A stretch of DNA of 23,741 nucleotides, from assembly GCA_041648755.1 (NCBI GenBank), contig JBAZOJ010000024.1:1-23741 (forward strand). The letters are read 5' to 3'. Shown one piece after another: positions 15,107 through 22,105 of the stretch; the first letter of the stretch is position 1, and every line of letters begins with the position of its first letter. Both the position numbers and the translations under genes were made by a program. The notes under the pieces were generated by a model that was not told the DNA's origin, did no database searches, and worked only from the letters and a program-made list of their open reading frames with translations. The stretch is from JBAZOJ01 sp041648755. Its GTDB lineage: Bacteria > Planctomycetota > B143-G9.

Positions 15107-16813
15107 ATGGAGTCCCGAAAGCGGCTTGGCGAGATACTGCTGGATTTCGATTACATTAGCGAGCGCCAGCTTCAGGAAGCGCTTCAGCGTCAACAGCGCG
15201 AAATGAGCGGAAAGAAGCTTGGCGAGATACTGATCGACTCCGGATTCTGCGGTGACGCGGAAATCACCCGCGCCCTGGCCGAGCAGTTCAATCTCGAGAT
15301 CGTCTTTATTGAGGACCTGAAACTCAACAAGGCGATTGTGGAGAAGGTCCCCGCTGAACTCGCCCGCGAGCAGAACATCATCCCCGTCGATTTCTCCTCC
15401 GGCGTTCTTACAGTCGCGATGGGCGACCCCCTCGATCTGGACTCCCTCGATAAGATCGGGTTCGTTGTCAACTCGCAGGTCGAGTGCGTTCTGGCAAATC
15501 CCTCCGGCATCAAAGACGCCCTTGCCAACTACTACGGAATCGAGGAAAAAGAGCTCATCGAGAAGATGAAGGCCAACGCATCCGCAGGCCTCGAGATAAC
15601 AGAGCGGGATTTTGAAGACATTGACATCAAGGAGGGCGAGCAGGACGATGCGCCTATCATCAGATACGTAACCGGCGTAATCGCTGACGCAATGAAGGCT
15701 CGCGCATCGGACATACACGTAGAATGCCTTGCTGACAGGATCCGAATCCGCTACCGAGTTGACGGCTACTGCTATGAAGCCAAGTCCGCGCCGAAGCGGC
15801 TCCAGGGACCGATCACGAGCAGAATCAAGATCATGGCCGGAATGGACATCGCCGAAAGGCGCAAACCCCAAGACGGTCGAATCAAGATCAAACTGCTCAA
15901 CCGTGAAATAGATATCCGCGTGTCGGATCTCCCCGCAACGCAGGGTGAGAGCATCGTAATGCGTATCCTCGACAAGGAAACGCTTCTGCTTGGTCTGGAA
16001 CAACTGGGTTTCCATCAATCCGACTTCGAGATATTCAACAAGCTCATTCGCCGTCCTAACGGCATCATCCTCGTAACAGGCCCGACAGGCTCCGGCAAGA
16101 CCACGACACTTTATGCGGCGCTCAATGTGCTCAACAGACCGGACCGCAAGATCATCACCGCCGAAAACCCGGTCGAGTACCATCTTGACGGCATCAACCA
16201 GTGCAACGTGCATCCCAAGATCGGCTTCACTTTTACGCGAATCATCAGAGCCATGATGCGTCAGGCACCCAATATCATCCTGGTCGGCGAAATCCGAGAT
16301 CTGGAAACCGCCGAAATCGCCATTCAGGCCGCCCTAACGGGCCACTTGGTGTTCTCCACCCTTCACACAAACGACGCTCCATCCGCGATCACCCGACTCA
16401 TCGACATCGGGCTAAAGCCATTCCTGGTCTCATCCTCCATTCAGGCGGTAATGGCACAGCGTCTTGTCAGAAAAGTCTGCCCCGACTGTCGTGAGCAGTA
16501 TGAACCCGAGTATGCCAAGCTCATCGCTATCGGAATGACCAAACGCGAAATCGAACAGGCGACATTCTTCCACGGAAGAGGATGCAGAAGCTGCAAACAG
16601 ACCGGATACCGAGGAAGAATTGGCGTGTTCGAGCTGATGGTGATGAACACCAAGATCCGTGAGATGGCATTCAGGAAAACCACCACTGACCAGATCCGCG
16701 AACAAGCCATAGCCGATGGTATGCATACGCTCATCCGGGATGGTATCCGGAAGGTGACCTCTGGTGTTACGACCGTGGATGAAATTCTCAGTGCGGCAAG
16801 GACTGCGGAGTAG
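15107..16813 (+). CDS. pilB: Type IV pilus assembly / type II secretion ATPase, PilB/GspE family (first copy)
   Basis: A 568-aa cytoplasmic hexameric ATPase of the pilus extension or secretion type. The N-terminal MshEN-like domain shows two repeated motifs (RLGEILLDFDYISERQL at 6-22, and KLGEILIDSGFCGDAEI at 37-53). The C-terminal motor has Walker A GPTGSGKT (325-332), an Asp box reading TAENPVEY (about 351-358), Walker B ILVGEIRD (391-398) and His box GHLVFSTLHTND (412-423). A zinc site is formed by C458/C461 and C493/C496. The Asp box has N where EDP is commonest. The ATG has GAGG a few bases upstream. It starts 63 bp after the O-antigen ligase-like gene and is separated from pilT by a 498-bp non-coding gap. 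MshEN domains in some relatives bind cyclic di-GMP; whether this one does is inference. Confidence 0.92.
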   Translation: MESRKRLGEILLDFDYISERQLQEALQRQQREMSGKKLGEILIDSGFCGDAEITRALAEQFNLEIVFIEDLKLNKAIVEKVPAELAREQNIIPVDFSSGVLTVAMGDPLDLDSLDKIGFVVNSQVECVLANPSGIKDALANYYGIEEKELIEKMKANASAGLEITERDFEDIDIKEGEQDDAPIIRYVTGVIADAMKARASDIHVECLADRIRIRYRVDGYCYEAKSAPKRLQGPITSRIKIMAGMDIAERRKPQDGRIKIKLLNREIDIRVSDLPATQGESIVMRILDKETLLLGLEQLGFHQSDFEIFNKLIRRPNGIILVTGPTGSGKTTTLYAALNVLNRPDRKIITAENPVEYHLDGINQCNVHPKIGFTFTRIIRAMMRQAPNIILVGEIRDLETAEIAIQAALTGHLVFSTLHTNDAPSAITRLIDIGLKPFLVSSSIQAVMAQRLVRKVCPDCREQYEPEYAKLIAIGMTKREIEQATFFHGRGCRSCKQTGYRGRIGVFELMVMNTKIREMAFRKTTTDQIREQAIADGMHTLIRDGIRKVTSGVTTVDEILSAARTAE

Positions 16814-16853
16814 GTCCCTATTAATAAGGTAATATACAGTACTCGTATTATGC

Positions 16854-17270
16854 CAGTTAGCTTGTGTAGACAAGCGCACTCGTGCTGCCTAACTGATTGT
16901 GGTGCAGGCAGTTCTGCAGACGGAAAAGCTACAGATCCTGTAGGCACGGTACCGGTAGTCGAACATGCCGGTAGGTAAAAAAGTGCCTCTTCCTACCCCC
17001 TGCGGGGCAGCGGTAGGTAACCGCGTGTGTTCCCTACACGAGGCTACAGCGGTAAATGCTCTGGCTACAGGCTATGTAGGTAATTGTGTTGATAAGTTGC
17101 GCAACAGGTTGTACGGCAAGAAGTTGGCGGCGAAGCAAAACGGCGTTGCGAGCAGAGAGATTTCCGTTCCACCAGGACTGTTGTCGGCAGAGCGGATGTC
17201 CGAACACCGTGAAACCGGCTCTTTGCGCGCGTGTCATAATCCGCAGGTACGGTTGTTACATCGCACCTGC
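16854..17270 (+). ncRNA. Candidate structured RNA / hairpin array between pilB and pilT
   Basis: The 498-bp gap 16814-17311 has no convincing gene but is full of short perfect stems set almost end to end. Stems seen: CAGTTAG/CTAACTG (16854-16895) enclosing CTTGT/ACAAG and GCAC/GTGC; TGCAG/CTGCA (16903-16918); CTACAG/CTGTAG (16929-16943); CCGGTA/TGCCGG with one G-T pair (16952-16971); GGTAGG/CCTACC (16970-16997); CCCC/GGGG (16997-17007); GCGGT/ACCGC (17010-17024); CGTGT/ACACG (17024-17040); CTACA/TGTAG (17065-17079); TGTTG/CAACA (17087-17106); AGAGC/GCTCT (17189-17222); GCAGGT/ACCTGC (17243-17270). Two short words recur: GCTACAG (16928, 17043, 17064) and GTAGGTAA (16971, 17013, 17076). Strand is assumed from the flanking genes. 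It could be a riboswitch-like leader of pilT, an independent small RNA, or a hairpin-rich insertion. I recognise no known RNA family. Confidence 0.45.
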
Positions 17271-17311
17271 CTGATAACTCCACCGTGGCTATCACTTTGA
17301 CAGGGAGAAGA

Positions 17312-18391
17312 ATGGCCTATTCGATCCACTCACTGCTCGATCTGGTTGTCCGACAGAATGCGTCGGATCTTCACCTCGTGGTTCACAGGGAGCCAACACT
17401 TCGGCTTCACGGTTCGCTATTTATCGCGGGGAAGAACCAACTGACTCGTGAAGACACCGACGCAATGGCAAAAGAGCTGTGCGACGAGGCGAAATACAAG
17501 TCGCTCAACGAGACCGGAGGCGCGGAGTTTTCCTATGACCTGAGCGGCAAAGCACGATTCCGCGTATCCATCTACAAAGAGCGCGGGAACATCTCGCTCG
17601 CGATAAGGCTGATTCCATACAAGATCAAGAGCCTCGAGGAAATTGGTTTTCCGCCGATGATCGTACGCCTGCTCGAAAAGCCGCGCGGGTTGATTCTTGT
17701 TACCGGCCCGACCGGTTGCGGCAAGACCACCACGCTCGCCGCGATGATCGATTACATCAATACGAATTTCGATCATCATATTCTCACGGTCGAAGACCCG
17801 ATCGAGTATGTTCACGAGCACAAGAAATCCATTGTGTGCCAGAGGCAAATCGGAGAGGATGTCAGCTCCTTCGCCGAGGCAATTGTCAAGGGGCTTCGCC
17901 AGGACCCCGACGTCATGATGGTCGGCGAAATGCGCAACCTCGAGACCATAAGCGCGGCGATAACGGCGGCCGAGACCGGTCACCTTGTATTCGGTACGCT
18001 TCACACCATTGGGGCGTCCACCACGATCAGCCGTATCATCGATGCTTTCCCCACCGACCAGCAGGAGCAGATCCGCATCCAGCTTTCGGTTTCGCTGGTT
18101 GCTGTAATCACGCAGACGCTGATTCCAAACCGCGATGCGACCAACCGGCACGCGGCGTTTGAGATACTAATCGGCAATAGCGCAGTGTCCAACCTGATCA
18201 GGGAAAACAAGGCGTTCAGAATGGACTCGGTCATCGAAACCGGACGAGCGGCCGGTATGATGCTCCTTGACGATTCGATATACACGCTTTGGGAAAAAGG
18301 ACTCATCTCAGAGGATACCGCGCTGTCCAAGGCAAGAGACGCAGAGGGAATGAGAAAACGTCTGTTCGGCGTCCCCAGCCCCAGGAAGTAA
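17312..18391 (+). CDS. pilT: Type IV pilus retraction ATPase PilT
   Basis: A 359-aa hexameric ATPase that depolymerises type IV pili and drives twitching or retraction. Family landmarks: the N-terminal VVRQNASDLHLVV (12-24), FRVSIYKERG, Walker A GPTGCGKT (132-139), the Asp box VEDPIEYVHE (160-169), Walker B VMMVGEMRN (201-209), His box GHLVFGTLHT, and the PilT-type NLIRENKAFRMDSVI motif after the motor. Length is normal for PilT. Two deviations are visible: cysteine for the usual serine in the P-loop, and GEMRN for the usual GEMRD. The start is the ATG at 17312, with GGGAG about six bases upstream, rather than an in-frame GTG at 17285. It begins just after the hairpin-rich gap, and the second pilB-like gene follows after 11 bp, so these two are surely co-transcribed. 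Confidence 0.93.
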   Translation: MAYSIHSLLDLVVRQNASDLHLVVHREPTLRLHGSLFIAGKNQLTREDTDAMAKELCDEAKYKSLNETGGAEFSYDLSGKARFRVSIYKERGNISLAIRLIPYKIKSLEEIGFPPMIVRLLEKPRGLILVTGPTGCGKTTTLAAMIDYINTNFDHHILTVEDPIEYVHEHKKSIVCQRQIGEDVSSFAEAIVKGLRQDPDVMMVGEMRNLETISAAITAAETGHLVFGTLHTIGASTTISRIIDAFPTDQQEQIRIQLSVSLVAVITQTLIPNRDATNRHAAFEILIGNSAVSNLIRENKAFRMDSVIETGRAAGMMLLDDSIYTLWEKGLISEDTALSKARDAEGMRKRLFGVPSPRK

Positions 18392-18402
18392 GGGAGAACA
18401 TA

Positions 18403-20112
18403 ATGGCACGCCTCACTAAAAGAGTCGGCGAGATCCTTCGGGACCTTGGCAAGATCACTAACGAGCAAATCGAATCAGCCCTGAACACGCAACAGGATCG
18501 CGGTGGTGCGTTCGGCGAAATCCTTGTGACAATGGGCGCATGCAACCGGTCAGACGTGCATTATGCCCTCGGCATCCAACAGGGAATGCCACCGGTGGAT
18601 CTCAAGCACGTTGACGTCTCCAGCGAGATACTTGAGAAGATCCCCAAGTCGGTCGCAGAGATCTACCGCATTGTTCCCATCGGCGTCGAGGAGGACGGTT
18701 CTTTCACCGTCGCGATGGCTGATCCGCAGAACATCCACATCCTGGACGATCTGCGCTTCATGCTGAATTGCGAGGTAAAGGGCGCCGTCAGTACTGACCG
18801 CGATGTGGCCGAAGCCATCGAGCGCCTGTACGGCTCGGAAGGCGAGACCATTGAAGACGTGATGAAGGCCCTCACGAACTCCGATGTCATGCAGATCGGC
18901 GACTCGGAAAACCTCGACCTGGAATCCCTCAAGAAAGCAGCGGGCTCGCGACCGGTTATCGAGTTCCTCAACCTGCTTCTCCTGCAGGCGATCAAGGCCA
19001 AGGCGTCCGATATTCACTTCGAGCCCTTTGAGAACGAATTCAAGGTCCGCTACCGTGTTGACGGCGTGTTGTACGAGATGAACCCGCCCCCCAAGACCCT
19101 TGCACTGCCGATTACTTCCCGCATTAAGGTTATGGCAAACCTGGACATATCGGAACGGCGTCTGCCACAGGATGGCCGCATCGACCTCGTGGTCGCCGGC
19201 AACCCGATCGACTTGCGCATCTCCACTCTGCCTACGATTTTTGGCGAAAGCGTCGTGATGCGCGTGCTCGACAGGTCCGTCGTTGCGCTGAATCTCGAAC
19301 AACTCGGCCTTTCGCAGTCTGAGCTCGAGAGCTTCAGAGGCCTGATCCAGCGTCCGCACGGGATCGTGCTCGTCACGGGCCCCACGGGCTCGGGAAAAAC
19401 GACAACGCTGTATTCCGCACTCAATGAGTTGAACACCGTCGACGTCAAGATCATTACCACCGAAGACCCGGTGGAATACGAGATCGAGGGCATGATCCAG
19501 ATCCAGATCAATCCCGATATCGGGGTGACCTTTGCCTCGTGCCTGCGGTCCATCCTGCGACATGACCCTGACATCATCCTGGTCGGCGAAATCCGCGACC
19601 TGGAGACAGCAGAAATCGCCATCGAGGCCTCACTCACCGGCCACCTTGTGTTCTCCACGCTGCACACCAACGATGCGCCGACGGCCATAACCCGAATGAT
19701 TGATCTGGGCGTAGAGCCCTTCCTGATTTCGGCCACACTTGAGGCCGTTGTCGCGCAACGCCTTGTACGAAAAATATGCGCCCGCTGCAAGACGCCGTAC
19801 ACTCCCGAGCCCGAGATGCTGGTTGACGTCGGCCTGAAGCTGGACGATGCGGTCGGAAGGGCGTTCTATTACGGAAAGGGCTGTGATTTCTGCAACCATA
19901 CCGGCTACCGCGGACGAACGGCGATTTTCGAGACCATGGTGCTCAACAAGGACTTGCGCGAGTTGATCAGCGGTGCGAAGCCGACGGAAGTCATCCGCGG
20001 CAAAGCCCTCGAATACGGAATGCGGACACTGCGCGAATCGGGCATCATAAAGATCTTCAACGGTGAGACCACGATCGAGGAAGTTGTCCGCGAGACGATG
20101 CTGGAAGCATAG
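18403..20112 (+). CDS. pilB: Type IV pilus assembly / type II secretion ATPase, PilB/GspE family (second copy)
   Basis: A 569-aa paralogue of the first PilB-like ATPase. N-terminal MshEN-like repeats are present but looser (KRVGEILRDLGKITNEQI at 6-23, then FGEILVTMGACNRSDV). The motor has Walker A GPTGSGKT (326-333), a canonical Asp box TTEDPVEYE (352-360), Walker B ILVGEIRD (392-399), His box GHLVFSTLHTND, and zinc cysteines C459/C462 and C494/C497. The start is the ATG at 18403, with GGGAG eight bases upstream; the frame is open further up but inside pilT. It is tightly linked to pilT (11-bp gap) and to the following small membrane protein (8-bp gap). Because its catalytic motifs are the more canonical of the two, it could be the main extension motor, with the first copy serving another pilus or a secretion system; this is inference. 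Confidence 0.92.
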   Translation: MARLTKRVGEILRDLGKITNEQIESALNTQQDRGGAFGEILVTMGACNRSDVHYALGIQQGMPPVDLKHVDVSSEILEKIPKSVAEIYRIVPIGVEEDGSFTVAMADPQNIHILDDLRFMLNCEVKGAVSTDRDVAEAIERLYGSEGETIEDVMKALTNSDVMQIGDSENLDLESLKKAAGSRPVIEFLNLLLLQAIKAKASDIHFEPFENEFKVRYRVDGVLYEMNPPPKTLALPITSRIKVMANLDISERRLPQDGRIDLVVAGNPIDLRISTLPTIFGESVVMRVLDRSVVALNLEQLGLSQSELESFRGLIQRPHGIVLVTGPTGSGKTTTLYSALNELNTVDVKIITTEDPVEYEIEGMIQIQINPDIGVTFASCLRSILRHDPDIILVGEIRDLETAEIAIEASLTGHLVFSTLHTNDAPTAITRMIDLGVEPFLISATLEAVVAQRLVRKICARCKTPYTPEPEMLVDVGLKLDDAVGRAFYYGKGCDFCNHTGYRGRTAIFETMVLNKDLRELISGAKPTEVIRGKALEYGMRTLRESGIIKIFNGETTIEEVVRETMLEA

Positions 20113-20120
20113 GAGGAAGC

Positions 20121-20573
20121 ATGTCGGAGGAAAAGAGGCTCAATCCCATTGTGATGGTCCTGGGTGGGCTGGTGCTTGTGGCCGTGGCCTTTGGAGTTAC
20201 GATGGTGCTTCTGCGGGAGACGCCGCAGACCGTTGTCCGCGACTTCTATGAATGCCGGAGCTTCGACAAGCTGCTTATGCTCCTCACTCCCGAAAGTGCC
20301 CGCCTGCTGGATGACCAGTTTGCCCGGGAGGCGCGCCGCTTCGGAATGTCCGAGGACGCTTACAAGCGCGAATACGCGAAGTATTGTCCCAGGTTGAGGG
20401 AAATCACATCGGTTGAGAAGATTGACGCCGTCGGTAACGAGTGGCGTATCGTCTCGCAGTTGGCCAGTGTGGACAGCACCGGTAATGAACAGACGGTTGC
20501 GCCGCAGACACTGTATGTAGTGCGGGTGAACGACACATGGAAGATCGATTTGACGAAGAATATTGGCGAGTAA
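20121..20573 (+). CDS. Small membrane-anchored protein of unknown function, last gene of the pil cluster
   Basis: A 150-aa protein with one transmembrane helix at residues about 9-31 (NPIVMVLGGLVLVAVAFG) and a soluble domain of about 115 residues, predicted outside. The domain opens TPQTVVRDFYECRSFDKL and ends with a beta-rich YVVRVNDTWKIDLTKN stretch. That general shape is seen in NTF2-like/DUF4878-type extracellular domains, but I cannot assign a family. The ATG has AGGAGG three to four bases upstream. It follows the second pilB-like gene by 8 bp, so it is in the same operon and may be a pilus accessory or regulatory protein. No terminator with a T-run was found after it. Confidence 0.75.
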   Translation: MSEEKRLNPIVMVLGGLVLVAVAFGVTMVLLRETPQTVVRDFYECRSFDKLLMLLTPESARLLDDQFAREARRFGMSEDAYKREYAKYCPRLREITSVEKIDAVGNEWRIVSQLASVDSTGNEQTVAPQTLYVVRVNDTWKIDLTKNIGE

Positions 20574-20602
20574 CGGCAGAGGTCGGCCGGAGGCGTTGCG
20601 GA

Positions 20603-20671
20603 AATGAACAATGAGCAGTGCACAATGAACAATGAGGAATGAGGAATTGGAGAGCGGCCAGCAGCCTGGGC
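20603..20671. repeat. AATGAACAATGA-type repeat plus 29-bp tail, copy 2
   Basis: Imperfect tandem units AATGAACAATGAGCAGTG, CACAATGAACAATGAGGAAT and GAGGAATT, followed by a tail (20643-20671) matching 7213-7241 at 27 of 29 positions. A CCTTCGCCGGGCCTACGG unit follows at 20706, as it does in the 7.2-kb block. Lies downstream of the truncated M23 gene. Confidence 0.7.
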
Positions 20672-20806
20672 GAATGTCCGGATAGTCTGTGGTCTGAAGT
20701 CCCCTCCTTCGCCGGGCCTACGGCGGGCGTTGCTCCGCTGATCCGAACGCCCCGATGGTGCGGGTATTGACCGCTTGGTTAATCGGGTCTCAGTGCTCTT
20801 TTCTTC

Positions 20807-21259
20807 TTACTTCTTCTTCTCCACATGCTCCGGCAGCCAGGTCTCCGGATTCAGCCACCCCTTGCAGTCCTTGATGTATGCCTGCATCCACGCCACTTCA
20901 TCCTGCAGGCTCTCGTCGGGCAGCACAACCTCAACGGTCTTGTCGCCTTCGAGCCCTACCACCGCGGTCAGCCGGGGGAACCCGGTTGAATTCGTGTCCT
21001 TGGTGGAATACCCGAAACAGATGATTCGGCCCGCAAGTTTCTTTCCGTCGACCTCCACCTCGTACTTGTCGCCTTTTGACAGCTTCTTGGGCCGCCGGAA
21101 CGGGCCGTCGCCAATGCCGAAGTGCAGGTGCGAGCCATATCCGCCGTTCTCCTCCGCGCATGAGAGCCCCTCAGTGCCGATCTTCTGCCCTCTCGCGATC
21201 CTGTCGCCGGGCTTCACCAGGACATCGAAGCCGCCGTGTCCGTACAGCGAGACGAGGCG
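20807..21259 (-). pseudogene. 5'-truncated M23-type peptidoglycan endopeptidase
   Basis: The sequence from VSLYGHGG through VKPGDRIARGQKIG and GSHLHFGIG is the C-terminal half of a LytM/M23 zinc endopeptidase domain, with the HxH zinc pair (SHLHF). About 100 further residues follow, to a stop at 20807. The first zinc motif (H-x3-D) and the whole N-terminus are missing. Immediately upstream of RLVSLYGH the frame runs into the AATGAACAATGA repeat (21263-21300), read as SSFVIVHCSLFI, and then into non-coding sequence. The frame opens at 21409 without a ribosome site or signal peptide. It therefore cannot be an active M23 enzyme as it stands and looks like the remnant of a gene cut by a repeat-mediated event. 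An unusual expressed fragment cannot be excluded. Confidence 0.75.
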
Positions 21260-21262
21260 AGC

Positions 21263-21300
21263 AATGAACAATGAGCAATGAACAATGACGAATGAGGAAT
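21263..21300. repeat. AATGAACAATGA-type repeat, copy 3
   Basis: The sequence runs AATGAACAATGAGCAATG, AACAATGACG, AATGAGGAAT, in the same orientation as the copy at 20603-20650. Together the two copies bracket the truncated M23 gene. This copy sits exactly at the point where homology to the peptidase domain stops. Confidence 0.75.
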
Positions 21301-21406
21301 GTCCGAAGCCCGTCTGTTGACCGTCGTCCGTCGTCTGTCGCTGATCCGGCGGAGAGGCCAGTGCGGGCAGGCCGGAGGCGGGAGGCGGGAGGAAAACCGC
21401 GAGCCA

Positions 21407-21439
21407 CAAAACAAACCGGCCGATCTTACGATCGGCCGG
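21407..21439 (-). terminator. Intrinsic terminator of the cysteine-rich lipoprotein gene
   Basis: A perfect 10-bp GC-rich stem, CCGGCCGATC (21416-21425) with GATCGGCCGG (21430-21439), has a 4-base loop. On the minus strand it is followed by TTTGTTTTGTGG. It lies 66 bp after the stop codon of the 21506-21943 gene and is a textbook Rho-independent terminator in that direction. Confidence 0.92.
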
Positions 21440-21505
21440 ATGAATAACAGCTTCGTATAAAGGCTTAAGTCAGGAGACTCAAGCCTAATCAGGACTGGGG
21501 ACTTC

Positions 21506-21943
21506 TTACTTGGACTTCATCCCACCGCAGCCGCAGCCCTTGGACTGAGCGGAATTGTCGGCGGGTTCCTTGGCCTTGTCATCGGCCTTCTGGCCCTTGC
21601 ACTTGCAGCCTTCTCCGCCACAATTGCCCTTACAACCGTCTTTCTTGTCGCCCTTGTCACCGCTGCACCTGCAACCACCGGTGCCGCCGCACTTGCAGCC
21701 GTCCTTTTTATCGCCACTGCATTTGCAGTCTGCGTCCTTGGTGTCGCCCTTGCACTTGCAGCCTTCGGGCTTTTCGGCCTTCATTCCGCCGCACTTGCAG
21801 CCAGCCTTGGCGTTTGCAGAGCCGTCCTTGTCAGGAGACTGCACGCTTGTGCCGTTCCCGACATCGCTCTTTTCGGTGCAGCCGATAAGCGTTACCGAAA
21901 CAGCCGCCAAAATGATCAGCGCCAAAAGGGACAACTTCCGCAT
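21506..21943 (-). CDS. Cysteine-rich, metallothionein-like lipoprotein
   Basis: A 145-aa exported lipoprotein. The signal peptide (MRKLSLLALIILAAVS) ends in a lipobox LIGC with C22 as the lipid-bearing residue. The mature part is built from eight cysteine pairs in short Gly/Lys/Asp-rich repeats: GCKCGG, GCKCKG, DCKCSG, GCKCGG, GCRCSG, GCKGNCGG, GCKCKG and GCGCGG. Seven are C-x-C and one is C-x3-C, giving 16 cysteines. C-x-C arrays of this density are typical of metallothioneins and other metal binders, so extracytoplasmic metal binding is the natural guess, but I know no named family with this layout. The start is the ATG at 21943, with AAGGAG five bases upstream; an in-frame ATG at 21961 lacks one. 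It has its own TATAAT box and its own terminator, so it is probably a single-gene transcript. Confidence 0.85.
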   Translation of the reverse strand: MRKLSLLALIILAAVSVTLIGCTEKSDVGNGTSVQSPDKDGSANAKAGCKCGGMKAEKPEGCKCKGDTKDADCKCSGDKKDGCKCGGTGGCRCSGDKGDKKDGCKGNCGGEGCKCKGQKADDKAKEPADNSAQSKGCGCGGMKSK

Positions 21944-21976
21944 AGAACTCCTTGCATTCAAGAAATGGTTGCGCGA

Positions 21977-21982
21977 ATTATA
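21977..21982 (-). promoter_or_regulatory. -10 box of the cysteine-rich lipoprotein gene
   Basis: A perfect TATAAT on the minus strand lies 33 bases before the ATG, in the same YTATAATYC setting as the recA and O-antigen ligase-like promoters. The -35 region is poor (no good TTGACA match at 16-18 bases), so activator help is possible. Confidence 0.55.
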
Positions 21983-22105
21983 GCGCCCTCATACGACGCA
22001 ACAGCATAAAAAACGTCCCAACAAGGGGTTAACCAGCCTGGGGCAGAGATTACAGGCGGTTGTCACCGGGATGGAAGAGAATCAGGCAGCCGCCCTGAAA
22101 CGCGG

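Noticed and set aside
15074..16213. 379-codon minus-strand frame
   Set aside because: Mirror of the first PilB-like ATPase gene; composition typical of an antisense shadow.
16854..16895. tRNA-like or integron attC-like fold
   Set aside because: A 7-bp outer stem with inner hairpins is present, but it is only 42 bases long, lacks T-loop and anticodon features, and only one half fits the attC core pattern. No integrase is nearby.
16919..16975. Possible GEMM-type (cyclic di-GMP) riboswitch, suggested by GACGGAAAAGC and CCGGTAGTCGAACATGCCGG
   Set aside because: Superficial likeness only: the conserved GCAAAC segment, the GNRA hairpin and the exact receptor sequence are not seen. An Infernal run with RF01051 would settle it.
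16850..16978. 42-codon frame starting ATGCCAGTTAGC
   Set aside because: No Shine-Dalgarno sequence and its codons coincide with the hairpin stems, so structure explains the sequence better than coding.
16965..17300. 111-codon plus-strand frame in the pilB-pilT gap
   Set aside because: No ribosome site before its ATG, runs through a chain of hairpins, overlaps the pilT ribosome-site region and matches no family I know. It remains the main alternative to the RNA interpretation.
18550..19563. 337-codon minus-strand frame
   Set aside because: Antisense to the second PilB-like ATPase gene, whose motifs are unmistakable.
21263..21300. CRISPR-like tandem repeat
   Set aside because: Units are about 10-18 bases, imperfect, without spacers, and no cas genes are present.
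21555..21983. Pro/Leu-rich plus-strand frame of 142 codons
   Set aside because: It is the antisense reading of the cysteine-rich repeats and crosses that gene's promoter.
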